64,000 nucleotides of DNA from Oceanobacillus kimchii X50 (GCF_000340475.1 NZ_CM001792.1:526783-590782), one strand, 5' to 3'; shown: positions 52,372-61,679, counted from the stretch's first letter. Notes: generated by a model from the sequence alone, not told the origin. A program made the numbers and translations.

Positions 52372-53385
52372 ATGGAAAAGACAATAAAAAATAATACAAA
52401 AAGATACCAAGATTTATTGGAAAAATATATTCATTCTCAAGATGAAGAAGCATTGTATGGCATTGAGAAAGTAAGTAAAGATTTTATAAAAAAGAATATA
52501 TTACCTGAAGAAATCATTAATCTTCATATACAAGCAATGGAAAGCTTAAATCCACATTTACCGGATGATTACAAGCACTCCATGAACTTTTTATTGGAAG
52601 CTATGATTTTTTACGGATTGGCTTTACAAGAAGTAACTAATCTCAGGCAAGAGAAAGATGTATTAGCATCGGAAATATCCATTGCAGCTAATATGCAAAA
52701 GACACTGCTAGGAACAAAAAAGCCAGAAATCGCTGGTGTTGATCTTGGAATTATTAGTGTTCCTGCACATCAGATGAATGGTGACTACTATCATTTTGCT
52801 AAAGGTAGTGGAGATACCTTTGGAATTGCTATTGCCGATGTTATTGGTAAAGGTATTCCAGCAGCGCTTTGTATGTCGATGATTAAGTATGCTGTTGATA
52901 GTTATCCTGAGGAATCCATGCGTCCGAAAACAATTTTAAAAAACCTTAACCGAGTTGTAGAAAGAAATATTGACCCAAGTATGTTTATTACGATGTGTTA
53001 TGCACATTATCATCCATCGGAAAATTTACTACGTTTTTCTTCAGCTGGTCACGAACCCGGTTATTTTTATCATGCAGAAACAGATACCTTTGAAGAAATA
53101 AAGATGAAAGGGTTAGTGTTAGGTGTTATGCCTGACGCAACTTATCAAGAAATCGACTTAACGATGAAAGAAAATGACATGGTAATTTTACTAACAGATG
53201 GTGTGACCGAGTGTCGTGATGGAGACCGTTTTATTGAAACAGAAGAAGTACTACAAGTGATTCGTGAATACGCGCATTTATCTGCACAAAAGATGGTTGA
53301 GAGTGTTTACAAACATTTTGAGCGGTTGCAAGGATTTCAACTTCGAGATGATTTTACATTATTTGCCATTAGAAAAAATGTTTGA
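52372..53385 (+). CDS. rsbU: Phosphatase RsbU
   Basis: 337 aa. An N-terminal four-helix RsbT-binding domain (about 1-85) and a linker helix precede a PP2C (SpoIIE-type) domain with metal ligands in MNGDYYHFAKG, AIADVIGKGIPAAL and LLTDGVTECRDGDRF. It dephosphorylates RsbV-P when bound by RsbT. ATG at 52372 follows GGGGGAT. The SigB promoter for rsbV starts in its last codons. Confidence 0.95.
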   Translation: MEKTIKNNTKRYQDLLEKYIHSQDEEALYGIEKVSKDFIKKNILPEEIINLHIQAMESLNPHLPDDYKHSMNFLLEAMIFYGLALQEVTNLRQEKDVLASEISIAANMQKTLLGTKKPEIAGVDLGIISVPAHQMNGDYYHFAKGSGDTFGIAIADVIGKGIPAALCMSMIKYAVDSYPEESMRPKTILKNLNRVVERNIDPSMFITMCYAHYHPSENLLRFSSAGHEPGYFYHAETDTFEEIKMKGLVLGVMPDATYQEIDLTMKENDMVILLTDGVTECRDGDRFIETEEVLQVIREYAHLSAQKMVESVYKHFERLQGFQLRDDFTLFAIRKNV

Positions 53386-53405
53386 TTTTTTATTTGATAG
53401 GGTAC
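53380..53405 (+). promoter_or_regulatory. SigB autoregulatory promoter before rsbV
   Basis: GTTTGA (53380-53385, covering the rsbU stop), 14-bp spacer, GGGTAC (53400-53405). This is where B. subtilis has its SigB-dependent promoter for rsbV-rsbW-sigB-rsbX. Confidence 0.8.
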
Positions 53406-53473
53406 ATAAGTAAAAGTTCTAATAAGAAATACTATGTCTTATACCATTATGTTAATGAACGAGGAGGTACGTA

Positions 53474-53806
53474 ATGAATTTATCGGTAAATACGGAGGAA
53501 AAAGATGGTCGAATTGTATTAAAGGTTGCAGGTGAAATTGATGCTTATACTGCTCCAAAATTAAAGGAAACATTGTTACCATTGATCAAAGAGTCCTCTA
53601 ATCATGTGCAAGTTGATTTAGAAGAGGTAAATTATATGGATAGTACGGGTTTAGGAGTGTTTGTAAGTGCACTTAAAGCTTCAAAAGAAAAAGAAAGCAA
53701 TTTTGAGTTGATTAACGTACAGGATAGAGTTTACCGCATATTTGAAATTACTGGTTTAGATGAAATCATTCAGTTAAAAGCAGCGATTCGAGGTGTCAAT
53801 GAATAA
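53474..53806 (+). CDS. rsbV: Anti-anti-sigma factor RsbV
   Basis: 110 aa STAS domain; the serine phosphorylated by RsbW is Ser57 in VNYMDSTGLGVFV. Unphosphorylated RsbV takes RsbW away from SigB. ATG at 53474 follows GAGGAGGT. Its stop overlaps the rsbW start (TAATG). Confidence 0.96.
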   Translation: MNLSVNTEEKDGRIVLKVAGEIDAYTAPKLKETLLPLIKESSNHVQVDLEEVNYMDSTGLGVFVSALKASKEKESNFELINVQDRVYRIFEITGLDEIIQLKAAIRGVNE

Positions 53807-54282
53807 TGAGTAACTATGATTATATTGAAATGAAAGTTCCAGCAAAGCCTGAGTATGTAGGTGTTGTCCGTCTTACATTATCGGGAGTTGCCAATCGTAT
53901 GGGTTTTTCATACGAATCTATTGAGGATCTAAAAGTTGCGGTATCTGAAGCAATTACAAATGCGGTAAACCATGCTTATAATGATAATGAATCAGGAGAA
54001 ATTACAATTGGTTTCGGAATATATGAGGATCATATCGAAATAATGATTGCCGATCGTGGAGAAAGCTTTGACCTAGAAAAAATTAAAAAGGAAACAGGTC
54101 CATACCACCCTGAAGAACCAGTAGAAAAATTGAGAGAAGGTGGGTTTGGTTTATTCCTGATTGAAGCACTAATGGACGATGTGAAAATCAACAATCAATA
54201 TGGCGTAATGATTATGATGACTAAATATATAACAGAAGAAGAGGTGGACGTGGATGACGACCAAATCTCAACCACACAATAA
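53806..54282 (+). CDS. rsbW: Anti-sigma factor and kinase RsbW
   Basis: 158 aa GHKL kinase: SEAITNAVNHAY (N box), IADRGESFD (G1) and REGGFGLFLIEALMD (G2). It binds and blocks SigB and phosphorylates RsbV. The sigB start lies 29 bp inside its 3' end, a strong translational coupling that keeps inhibitor and sigma factor balanced. Confidence 0.96.
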   Translation: MSNYDYIEMKVPAKPEYVGVVRLTLSGVANRMGFSYESIEDLKVAVSEAITNAVNHAYNDNESGEITIGFGIYEDHIEIMIADRGESFDLEKIKKETGPYHPEEPVEKLREGGFGLFLIEALMDDVKINNQYGVMIMMTKYITEEEVDVDDDQISTTQ

Positions 54283-55045
54283 AGGGGGAGATGAGGTTTA
54301 CCAATGGATTGAATATCTACAGAAAGATCCAACTAACGAAGAAATACAAGAAAAAATTGTCCTGAAGTATCAAGACTTAGTGGGATCCATCGCGAGAAAG
54401 TATTCCAAAAATAGTGCGATTCATGAGGATTTAGTACAAGTAGGAATGATTGGATTACTAGCAGCGGTAAGGAGATATGATCCAACATATGGTAAGTCAT
54501 TTGAATCCTTTGCTATACCAACAATTATAGGTGAAATTAAACGATTTATACGTGATAAAACATGGAGTGTACATGTACCACGACGTATTAAAGAATTAGG
54601 ACCAAAAATAAGAAAAGCAGTAGACGAATTAACTACGGATAATCAGAAATCTCCTACTGTAACCGAAATAGCAGATTATATTGGTACATCAGAAGAAGAA
54701 ATTTTAGAAACGATGGAAATGGGTCAGAGCTATAAAGCATTATCAGTTGATCGGAAAATCGAAGCTGATTCTGATGGAAGTACAGTGGCTATTCTAGATC
54801 TTGTAGGAAATAGTGAAGATGGTTATGATAATGTAGAACAACGCATGATGCTAGAAAAAATACTTCCGATTTTATCTGAAAGAGAACAACAAATATTAGA
54901 ATGTACGTATTTTAAGAATATGAGTCAAAAAGAAACAGGAGAACTCCTTGGTATATCTCAAATGCACGTTTCTAGACTACAACGTCGTTCTTTAAGAAAG
55001 CTTAGAGAAGCGATTCAGTCGGAGAGTACGGAGGTTTTAGATTGA
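54254..55045 (+). CDS. sigB: General stress sigma factor SigB
   Basis: 263 aa. Regions 2 (HEDLVQVGMIGLLAAVRRYDPT), 3 (RIKELGPKIRKAVDELT) and 4 (LSEREQQILECTYF, SQMHVSRLQRRSLRKL) are complete. It directs RNA polymerase to GTTTAA-N14-GGGTAT promoters. ATG at 54254 follows AGAGGTGG within rsbW. Three candidate SigB promoters of the same spacing are seen in this window (10736, 32001, 53380). Confidence 0.97.
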   Translation: MTTKSQPHNKGGDEVYQWIEYLQKDPTNEEIQEKIVLKYQDLVGSIARKYSKNSAIHEDLVQVGMIGLLAAVRRYDPTYGKSFESFAIPTIIGEIKRFIRDKTWSVHVPRRIKELGPKIRKAVDELTTDNQKSPTVTEIADYIGTSEEEILETMEMGQSYKALSVDRKIEADSDGSTVAILDLVGNSEDGYDNVEQRMMLEKILPILSEREQQILECTYFKNMSQKETGELLGISQMHVSRLQRRSLRKLREAIQSESTEVLD

Positions 55046-55638
55046 TTTCTGGAGAACATGTAGATGTCTCTGTATTTCAAGAACCGAAAAAAGGGAATTA
55101 TGAATGTGGAGATAGCTATTTTTATATAGAGTTAGAAAATGAATTTCTATGTGTAATAGCAGATGGACTTGGGAGTGGTGAGATTGCCAAAGAGTCATCT
55201 CAGGTAGTAATTGATATAATTAAAAGCCAAGTTCAAGCACCAGTAGAAGAAATTGTGCGAGTATGTAATGGTGAGTTAGCTGGAAAAAGAGGCGTCGTTC
55301 TTGGAATATTAAAAATTAATTTCCATAATAATATTGCATCATTCTCTTCGATCGGTAACATTGGAATTATGGTCTTGGAAGAAGGAAAAAAGAAAAAGCG
55401 AAATATCCCGAATGCGGGTTATCTAGGTAGTTTCAATCGTAAATGTAAAGTAATGACGTATCAACTTAGAAAAAACACAAATTTAATCATGTTTTCTGAT
55501 GGTGTTCAAGATAAAGAGTTATCTCAACGTTTTTTTATTGATTCTAATGTAGAAACTATAATTGATACTTACCGCCAGACTACGGATAAGATAAGACACG
55601 ATGATACTACTTTAATTGCAATGCGATTTAAGAAATAA
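55042..55638 (+). CDS. rsbX: Feedback phosphatase RsbX
   Basis: 198 aa PP2C-like (SpoIIE family) phosphatase: CGDSYFYIE, VIADGLGSGEIAKESS, MFSDGVQDKEL and RHDDTTLIAMRF. It dephosphorylates RsbS-P and RsbR-P and resets the stressosome. TTG at 55042 overlaps the sigB stop by 4 bp. Last gene of the operon, ended by a strong terminator. Confidence 0.94.
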   Translation: MISGEHVDVSVFQEPKKGNYECGDSYFYIELENEFLCVIADGLGSGEIAKESSQVVIDIIKSQVQAPVEEIVRVCNGELAGKRGVVLGILKINFHNNIASFSSIGNIGIMVLEEGKKKKRNIPNAGYLGSFNRKCKVMTYQLRKNTNLIMFSDGVQDKELSQRFFIDSNVETIIDTYRQTTDKIRHDDTTLIAMRFKK

Positions 55639-55691
55639 GCTGATTTCATAACTAACGCTAAGTTAGTCTCTTATGAAATCAGCTATTTTTT
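55637..55691 (+). terminator. Terminator of the sigB operon
   Basis: Two-storey hairpin: AGCTGATTTCATA/TATGAAATCAGCT outer, ACTAAC/GTTAGT inner, followed by ATTTTTT. Confidence 0.93.
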
Positions 55692-55777
55692 GTGTTAAGA
55701 ATGAACGAACCCTATCAAAATTAGGATTCAAGTGAAGTTTTTGATAAAATAGATAATATATTCAAGGAGGAGTAGTA

Positions 55778-57952
55778 ATGTCTGAAATAGATAAAAGTTT
55801 GTTAAAAATTGTAACTGATGAAACCAAAGTGGAAACAACTACGGTTGAAAAAGTAATTGCATTACTAGATGAAGGAAATACCGTTCCTTTCATCGCAAGG
55901 TATCGTAAAGAAGTTACAGGTGGATTAGATGAAGTTAAAATAAAGTCAATCCAAGACAAGTGGAATTATGCAGTTAACCTTTCTGAACGTAAGCAAGAGG
56001 TTTTGCGAATCATTGAGGAACAAGGAAAACTTACCAAAGAACTAGAAAATGATATTAAATCTGCTACGCAATTACAACGAGTGGAAGACTTATATCGTCC
56101 ATATAAACAAAAACGTAGGACGAGAGCAACTATTGCGAAAGAAAAAGGCTTGGAACCTTTCGCTCTAATCGTTTGGTCACAAGAGAAAGATATTGATCTA
56201 CACGAAGAGGCAAAGCGATATCTTTCTGAAGAACATGAATTACATACAATAGAGGATGTATTGCAAGGTATGAATGATATTATTGCAGAATGGATATCCG
56301 ACGATGCAAAATACCGTGATTATATCCGTGATATTACGTTTAAGCGTGGCCTCATTCAATCTGAAGTGAAGAAACAAGAAGACGATGAAAAAGGAATATA
56401 CGAAATGTACTATTCTTATAGTGAAGCGGTACGCTCATTAGTTTCTCATCGAATTTTGGCATTGAACAGAGGGGAAAAAGAAAAGATATTAAAAGTGCAA
56501 ATTGAACCCCCTGTAGATCAAATAACATCTTATTTAGAGAAGCAAACCATTAAAAATAATATTAATGAACAAATTACCAACTCTTTGAAAATGGCGGTGG
56601 AGGATAGTTATAAACGACTTATCCAGCCATCTATCGAGCGAGAGATTCGTAATGAACTCACTGAGAAAGCAGAATCGCAGGCAATTGAAGTATTTTCTGT
56701 GAATTTAAAAAATCTTTTATTACAACCACCATTGAAGGGGAAAGTTGTCTTAGGAGTGGATCCTGCATTTCGAACAGGTTGTAAACTAGCAGTAGTCGAT
56801 GAAACTGGGAAGGTACATCATATTGGAGTAATTTATCCAACAGCTCCGAAAAATGATGTCAAAGGAGCAGAAAAAGTCGTTTTACAACTCATTGAACAGT
56901 TTAATGTTGAACTAATTGCTATCGGGAATGGAACTGCTTCTCGTGAAACAGAGCAATTTATTTCTGATGTTATTCGAAATAAAGAGCTAGATCTTCCGTA
57001 TATTATTGTCAATGAAGCAGGTGCCAGTGTTTATTCTGCATCTCCTTTAGCTAGAGAAGAGTTCCCAGACCTACAAGTAGAAGAAAGAAGTGCGGTATCT
57101 ATTGCTAGACGTGTACAAGATCCTTTAGCAGAACTTGTAAAGATTGATCCAAAATCTATTGGTGTAGGTCAGTACCAGCATGACGTGAGTCAAAAAGAGT
57201 TATCCGGGTCATTGTCATTTGTAGTAGAAACAGCCGTTAACCAAGTCGGTGTAAATGTAAACACTGCTTCCTCTTCATTACTGCAATATGTCTCTGGATT
57301 AAGTAAAACAGTGGCGAATAATATGGTGAAGCAGCGAAATGAAGAAGGAAAATTTACGAACCGTAAGCAATTAAAGAAAATTCCAAGACTTGGAGCGAAA
57401 ACGTATGAACAAGCAATAGGCTTCTTGAGAATTCCTGATGGAGATACGGTTCTTGATCGTACTCCAATTCACCCAGAAAGCTATGATCAGACAAAAAATC
57501 TATTACAGATGTTAGGGTATACAGAGAATGATATTGGTAGTGAAAAACTACAAGAGGATCTAAATAATATAGATAAAAAAGCTACTGCTGAGAAATTAGA
57601 AATAGGGTTACCGACGTTAGAAGATATAATGGAAGCATTAGGGAAGCCTGGTAGAGATCCTCGTGATGATTTCCCTCAACCCTTGTTAAAGAAGAATGTA
57701 ATGAACATGGAAGATCTAAATTCAGGTATGGAACTGCAAGGAACAGTGAGAAATGTAGTTGATTTTGGCGTGTTTGTTGATATTGGCGTTAAGCAAGATG
57801 GACTTGTGCATATTTCGAAGATGTCGAAGCAATTCGTTAAACATCCAATGGATATTGCGTCGGTTGGTGATGTAGTAACAGTCTGGGTTGATCAAGTCGA
57901 TGTACAAAAAGGTAGGATTGCATTAACGATGGTTGGAAATGATGATAAATAA
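55778..57952 (+). CDS. tex: Tex-family RNA-binding transcription accessory protein
   Basis: 724 aa. N-terminal Tex helical region (NTVPFIARYRKEVTGGLDEV), YqgF-like RNase fold (GVDPAFRTGCKLAVVDETG), HhH modules (about 490-560), and a C-terminal S1 domain (about 645-715: LQGTVRNVVDFGVFVDIGVK, QDGLVHISKMS). It binds RNA and structured nucleic acid in the cytoplasm; exact role is unsettled. ATG at 55778 follows AAGGAGGAG. This is the B. subtilis YdcI position after rsbX. Confidence 0.95.
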   Translation: MSEIDKSLLKIVTDETKVETTTVEKVIALLDEGNTVPFIARYRKEVTGGLDEVKIKSIQDKWNYAVNLSERKQEVLRIIEEQGKLTKELENDIKSATQLQRVEDLYRPYKQKRRTRATIAKEKGLEPFALIVWSQEKDIDLHEEAKRYLSEEHELHTIEDVLQGMNDIIAEWISDDAKYRDYIRDITFKRGLIQSEVKKQEDDEKGIYEMYYSYSEAVRSLVSHRILALNRGEKEKILKVQIEPPVDQITSYLEKQTIKNNINEQITNSLKMAVEDSYKRLIQPSIEREIRNELTEKAESQAIEVFSVNLKNLLLQPPLKGKVVLGVDPAFRTGCKLAVVDETGKVHHIGVIYPTAPKNDVKGAEKVVLQLIEQFNVELIAIGNGTASRETEQFISDVIRNKELDLPYIIVNEAGASVYSASPLAREEFPDLQVEERSAVSIARRVQDPLAELVKIDPKSIGVGQYQHDVSQKELSGSLSFVVETAVNQVGVNVNTASSSLLQYVSGLSKTVANNMVKQRNEEGKFTNRKQLKKIPRLGAKTYEQAIGFLRIPDGDTVLDRTPIHPESYDQTKNLLQMLGYTENDIGSEKLQEDLNNIDKKATAEKLEIGLPTLEDIMEALGKPGRDPRDDFPQPLLKKNVMNMEDLNSGMELQGTVRNVVDFGVFVDIGVKQDGLVHISKMSKQFVKHPMDIASVGDVVTVWVDQVDVQKGRIALTMVGNDDK

Positions 57953-57954
57953 AT

Positions 57955-57984
57955 AGCATGGCTCTAAAAAGAGCCATGCTTTAA
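57955..57984. terminator. Terminator between tex and katA
   Basis: AGCATGGCTC/GAGCCATGCT perfect 10-bp stem with a 6-nt loop; weak T-tract. Probably shared by both converging genes. Confidence 0.75.
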
Positions 57985-57997
57985 TATTAATTAATAA

Positions 57998-59461
57998 TTA
58001 TTTTACGCTTTCTGGTACTTGTAATCCAAGACCTTGAGCTACGCGCTCTCCCCATTCAGCGTCTGCTTTATAAATATGCTCAATTTGACGAAGTTTAATT
58101 TCATCTTTAGTAACTGGAGTCATATGACCTACAAATGCTTCAACTAGACGGTCTTTTTCATCTGCTGACATAAGTCGATAAAGATCACCAGCTTGAGTAT
58201 AGTGATCATCACTGTCGTAAGTTACACTATCTGCTTGACCATATATTTCAAATGGTTTGATTTTGGATTCACTATCTTCTGTAGGACCATTTACGCTATT
58301 TGGTTCATAATTTGGCTTGTTTCCACCATTACCATCTACACTCATAAAACCATCACGCTGATAATTATTTACTTCGTTTTTAGGACGGTTTACTGGAATA
58401 CTATGATGGTTTGCTCCTAGACGGTAGCGATGTGCATCAGAGTAACCGAATAAACGACCTTGAAGCATTTTATCTGGAGATGCTTCAATTCCAGGTACGA
58501 ACTGACCAGGAGAGAAAGCAGCTTGTTCTACTTCTGCAAAGTAATTCTCCGGATTACGGTTTAATACCATGCGTCCAACTTCAATACGAGGGTAGTCTTT
58601 TTTAGACCAGATTTTTGTTACATCAAATGGATCCCATTTGTACGTTTTTGCATCTTCGTAAGGCATAATTTGCACATATAGTTTCCAAGCAGGGTGATCC
58701 CCTTCTTCAATTGCATTAAATAGATCTTCTGTATGGTAATCAGGGTTTTCACCAGCGATTTTATCTGCTAGAGCAGGGTCTAAGTTTTTAATACCTTGTT
58801 CACTAATAAAGTGATATTTAACCCAGAATGCTTCTCCTTCTGCATTCACCCATTTGAACGTATGACTTCCATATCCATTCATGTGACGTAGTGTAGCAGG
58901 AATACCACGATCACTATGAAGATAGGTAACTTGGTGTAATGATTCTGGTGATAACGACCAGAAATCCCATACCATATCTTTATCTTTTAAATGAGTTTGT
59001 GGGTTACGTTTTTGAGTGTGAATAAAATCAGGGAATTTAATCGCATCACGAATGAAAAAGATAGGTGTATTATTACCAACTAAATCGTAGTTACCTTCTT
59101 CAGTATAAAATTTAACTGCGAAACCACGAGGGTCACGTACAGTATCCGCAGATCCTAGCTCACCAGCAACTGTAGAGAAGCGGATGAACATATCCGTGCG
59201 TTTACCTTTTTCACTGAGGAAATCAGCTTTTGTATATTTTGAAATTTCGTCATTTGTAACTTCGAAGTACCCATATGCACCCGCACCTTTTGCGTGTACA
59301 ACTCGTTCAGGAATACGTTCTCTATTAAAATGAGCAAGTTTCTCTAGTAAATGAAAATCTTGTAGTAGTGTAGGTCCGTTATGACCAGCTGTAATTGAGT
59401 TTTGGTTATCGCCTACTGGAGCTCCAGAAGCAGTTGTTAATGTGTTTCTTTTATTACTCAA
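57998..59461 (-). CDS. katA: Haem catalase KatA
   Basis: 487 aa small-subunit monofunctional catalase. Active-site His in [16 protein letters not shown], Asn in [12 protein letters not shown], and proximal haem-ligand Tyr in [14 protein letters not shown]. It decomposes hydrogen peroxide. TTG at 59461 follows AGAGGAGA. A SigA-type promoter and a PerR-like box lie upstream, matching peroxide induction of B. subtilis katA. Confidence 0.95.
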   Translation of the reverse strand: MSNKRNTLTTASGAPVGDNQNSITAGHNGPTLLQDFHLLEKLAHFNRERIPERVVHAKGAGAYGYFEVTNDEISKYTKADFLSEKGKRTDMFIRFSTVAGELGSADTVRDPRGFAVKFYTEEGNYDLVGNNTPIFFIRDAIKFPDFIHTQKRNPQTHLKDKDMVWDFWSLSPESLHQVTYLHSDRGIPATLRHMNGYGSHTFKWVNAEGEAFWVKYHFISEQGIKNLDPALADKIAGENPDYHTEDLFNAIEEGDHPAWKLYVQIMPYEDAKTYKWDPFDVTKIWSKKDYPRIEVGRMVLNRNPENYFAEVEQAAFSPGQFVPGIEASPDKMLQGRLFGYSDAHRYRLGANHHSIPVNRPKNEVNNYQRDGFMSVDGNGGNKPNYEPNSVNGPTEDSESKIKPFEIYGQADSVTYDSDDHYTQAGDLYRLMSADEKDRLVEAFVGHMTPVTKDEIKLRQIEHIYKADAEWGERVAQGLGLQVPESVK

Positions 59462-60081
59462 TGTAAAATCTCCTCTCTATTCATTAAGTATTAAATCTTC
59501 TACACTTAATATTATAATATACTCCAGATAAAAATCAATATTTAATTACAATTATTTTAAATAACAAATGAATACAGGATTAAATTGGTAAGAGAACAGG
59601 CATATGGTAGATTGATTATATTTACTTAAAACCCTTGATTTCATGCATTTTTTCTTATAACTAAAGAGAATCAAAATTTGCGGAGTAGTTGTATGCTTTT
59701 TACTACATATAATAGGAAATGATAATAACTACTGTAAATAGTTTCTTAATATGAATCAATTTCATAATAAGATATTTTAATGTAAAATTTTAATGTTGAC
59801 TGTTTAGATTTTCATTACAGATGGGCGCTTTTTAGCAGCCGATGGGTTTTTAGCTAACTTGATAAAGAAGAACACTTTTCAAGTGGATTTTCAGCTCGCT
59901 ATTCTGAGGAGGAGTAGCCGTCTTCCATTACAATCAAAGCCAAGTCATTGCTTTAATCGGAATATTGTTATATAACTATCACTAAAATGTTCGTTTTTTA
60001 AATTAAACTTAGCTATGATGAAATTGACTTAACATATTAAACTAAAAAAATAGTTAATGGTAAGGTAAGGTGAGAATTTAA
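59462..60081. other. Large gap between katA and the SprT-like gene
   Basis: 620 bp. The first 100 bp hold the katA promoter and PerR box. Near 59820 there is an imperfect direct repeat (GATGGGCGCTTTTTAGC, then GATGGGTTTTTAGC). The remainder shows no ORF or RNA I can name. Confidence 0.5.
59511..59560 (-). promoter_or_regulatory. katA promoter with PerR box
   Basis: On the minus strand TTGATT (59538-59533), 16-bp spacer, TATAAT (59516-59511). The box TTACAATTATTTTAA at 59546-59560 matches the PerR consensus TTATAATNATTATAA in 12 of 14 defined positions. Confidence 0.75.
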
Positions 60082-60534
60082 ATGAGAATTCCTAGTGATA
60101 TTGAATTGTTCGAATTAGTCGATAAGCTATCCTTAAAGTATTTTAACAAACATTTTGTTGATAAGGTGTATTTCAATACACGTTTAAGAACTACTGGTGG
60201 CAGATACCTACCAAGTAAAAGAGTAATTGAACTGAATCCCAAATATGTAATAGAGAGTAATAAAGAAGAGTTTTATGGAATAATAAAGCATGAATTATGT
60301 CATTATCATCTTCATATAGAAGGGAAAGGATATAACCATGGAGATCGCGAATTTAAAGAACTTTTAAAAGCTACTGGATCTCCAAGACATTGTTCTCCAT
60401 TACCTTCACAACAGAGAAAACATCGTTATGAATATCAATGTAATCAATGTGGTTTTGTTTACAAAAGAATTAGAAAAGTAAATATGAAAAAGTATAGATG
60501 TGGGAAATGTAGAGGTAGTTTAAAGGAAATTTAA
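60082..60534 (+). CDS. SprT-like zinc protein (YdcK-like)
   Basis: 150 aa. SprT fold with metal motif GIIKHELCHYHLHIEGK (HELCH) and a downstream His in HGDREFKELLK. A C-terminal zinc ribbon follows (YQCNQCGFVYKRIRKVNMKK then YRCGKC). Eukaryotic SPRTN relatives are DNA-protein crosslink proteases; the bacterial role is not established. ATG at 60082 follows GTAAGGTGAG. Same location as B. subtilis ydcK, between tex and the tRNA cluster. Confidence 0.88.
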   Translation: MRIPSDIELFELVDKLSLKYFNKHFVDKVYFNTRLRTTGGRYLPSKRVIELNPKYVIESNKEEFYGIIKHELCHYHLHIEGKGYNHGDREFKELLKATGSPRHCSPLPSQQRKHRYEYQCNQCGFVYKRIRKVNMKKYRCGKCRGSLKEI

Positions 60535-60648
60535 TTTTTTTCAAAAGAAGTATTGACTATGAATATCTATCCATGTTAAATTAATTAAGCTGACAGTTGA
60601 TCAGACAAGCAATGCATCAATCGATTTGAAAAAATATGTATTAACTTG

Positions 60649-60677
60649 TTGACAATCAACAAAATATGTAGTATGAT
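60649..60677 (+). promoter_or_regulatory. Strong SigA promoter of the tRNA cluster
   Basis: Consensus TTGACA (60649-60654), 17-bp spacer, TATGAT (60672-60677), 47 bp before the first tRNA. Confidence 0.88.
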
Positions 60678-60724
60678 ATTTTTCGTTGCCGTAATTATTC
60701 AGTTACGCTATACATAATTATTAT

Positions 60725-60799
60725 TCCACAGTAGCTCAGTGGTAGAGCAATCGGCTGTTAACCGATCGGTCGTAGGTTCGAATCCTACCTGTGGAGCCA
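60725..60799 (+). tRNA. tRNA-Asn(GTT)
   Basis: Full cloverleaf: acceptor TCCACAG/CTGTGGA, anticodon loop CTGTTAA, T-arm GGTTCGAATCC; CCA is encoded. Confidence 0.97.
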
Positions 60800-60804
60800 T
60801 TAAG

Positions 60805-60895
60805 GGAGAAGTACTCAAGTGGCTGAAGAGGCGCCCCTGCTAAGGGTGTAGGCCGTTTACGCGGCGCGAGGGTTCAAATCCCTCCTTCTCCGCCA
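60805..60895 (+). tRNA. tRNA-Ser(GCT)
   Basis: Acceptor GGAGAAG/CTTCTCC, anticodon GCT in CTGCTAA, long variable arm, T-loop GGTTCAAATCC; CCA encoded. Confidence 0.97.
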
Positions 60896-60914
60896 TTACT
60901 TTTACTTAAATAAT

Positions 60915-60986
60915 GGCCCGTTGGTCAAGCGGTTAAGACACCGCCCTTTCACGGCGGTAACACGGGTTCGAATCCCGTACGGGTCA
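60915..60986 (+). tRNA. tRNA-Glu(TTC)
   Basis: Acceptor GGCCCGT/ACGGGTC, anticodon TTC in CTTTCAC, T-arm CGGGTTCGAATCCCG. The 3' CCA is not encoded, so it must be added. Confidence 0.96.
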
Positions 60987-61009
60987 TCCTTCTATATAAA
61001 ATAAATATT

Positions 61010-61086
61010 GGTCCGGTAGTTCAGTTGGTTAGAATGCCTGCCTGTCACGCAGGAGGTCGCGGGTTCGAGTCCCGTCCGGACCGCCA
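61010..61086 (+). tRNA. tRNA-Asp(GTC)
   Basis: Acceptor GGTCCGG/CCGGACC, anticodon GTC in CTGTCAC, T-arm GGGTTCGAGTCCC; CCA encoded. Confidence 0.97.
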
Positions 61087-61091
61087 TAAGT

Positions 61092-61166
61092 TGGGCCATA
61101 GCCAAGCGGTAAGGCATCGGGTTTTGATCCCGTGTACCCCAGGTTCGAATCCTGGTGGCCCAGCCA
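61092..61166 (+). tRNA. tRNA-Gln(TTG)
   Basis: Acceptor TGGGCCA/TGGCCCA, anticodon TTG in TTTTGAT, T-arm AGGTTCGAATCCT; CCA encoded. Confidence 0.97.
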
Positions 61167-61185
61167 TTTTTATTTTTGAAGGTAC

Positions 61186-61214
61186 AATACTATTAGCATT
61201 AATAGTATTTTTTT
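61186..61214 (+). terminator. Terminator inside the tRNA cluster
   Basis: Perfect 10-bp stem AATACTATTA/TAATAGTATT, GCAT loop, then a T-run, 20 bp after tRNA-Gln. It separates Asn-Ser-Glu-Asp-Gln from the broken tRNA, Lys and Leu. Confidence 0.88.
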
Positions 61215-61230
61215 ATTGTTTTTTATATAA

Positions 61231-61253
61231 GAGCCACTAGTAGCTCAGTGGTA
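61231..61253 (+). pseudogene. 5' remnant of a tRNA gene
   Basis: GAGCCACTAGTAGCTCAGTG resembles the acceptor and D-arm start of the tRNA-Lys gene at 61460 (GAGCCATTAGCTCAGTCGGT). No anticodon arm or T-arm follows before 61459, so this is a truncated tRNA. Confidence 0.65.
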
Positions 61254-61459
61254 AACAACGAGCGAAACATCGACCGAATTAACGTCGAGTAACCTCGAAG
61301 CATAGACATGCTAGAGTAAGCTAGTAGATGTAGAGGTTAATACTTTGAACTACTATGTTCATGCTTATAAGGAATGCAGCATCATTGAAATGTCATACAA
61401 CATGACAAACCGCTACATTGTATATTAAACAATTTCTGTTTTACATGTATTTTGAATTG
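61254..61459. other. Unexplained, hairpin-rich insert between tRNA remnant and tRNA-Lys
   Basis: 206 bp. Several short complementary segments occur: TAACCTC with GAGGTTA (about 61290 and 61332) enclosing AGCAT/ATGCT, plus CGAC/GTCG and CGAG/CTCG. No coding frame. Could be a decayed RNA gene or insertion scar. Confidence 0.45.
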
Positions 61460-61535
61460 GAGCCATTAGCTCAGTCGGTAGAGCATCTGACTTTTAATCA
61501 GAGGGTCGAAGGTTCGAATCCTTCATGGCTCACCA
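61460..61535 (+). tRNA. tRNA-Lys(TTT)
   Basis: Acceptor GAGCCAT/ATGGCTC, anticodon TTT in CTTTTAA, T-arm AGGTTCGAATCCT; CCA encoded. Lies after the internal terminator, so it needs its own promoter or readthrough. Confidence 0.97.
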
Positions 61536-61541
61536 TTTTGC

Positions 61542-61625
<84 letters not shown>

Positions 61626-61643
61626 TCTTCATAGGAAACCAGT

Positions 61644-61679
61644 AATACCAATGGATGAAGTTCCGTTGGTATTTTTTTG
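61644..61679. terminator. Terminator after tRNA-Leu
   Basis: AATACCAA/TTGGTATT stem (extended by CGG/CCG-like pairs) followed by a T-run. It may end the tRNA transcript and, on the other strand, the integrase. Confidence 0.8.

Noticed and set aside
61025..61240. 71-aa open frame across the tRNA-Asp and tRNA-Gln genes
   Set aside because: It lies over two complete tRNA cloverleafs; the protein is simply their translation.
61254..61459. Group I intron inside a tRNA
   Set aside because: No 3' tRNA half follows before the intact tRNA-Lys, the break is in the D-arm and not the anticodon loop, and intron core sequences are not visible.
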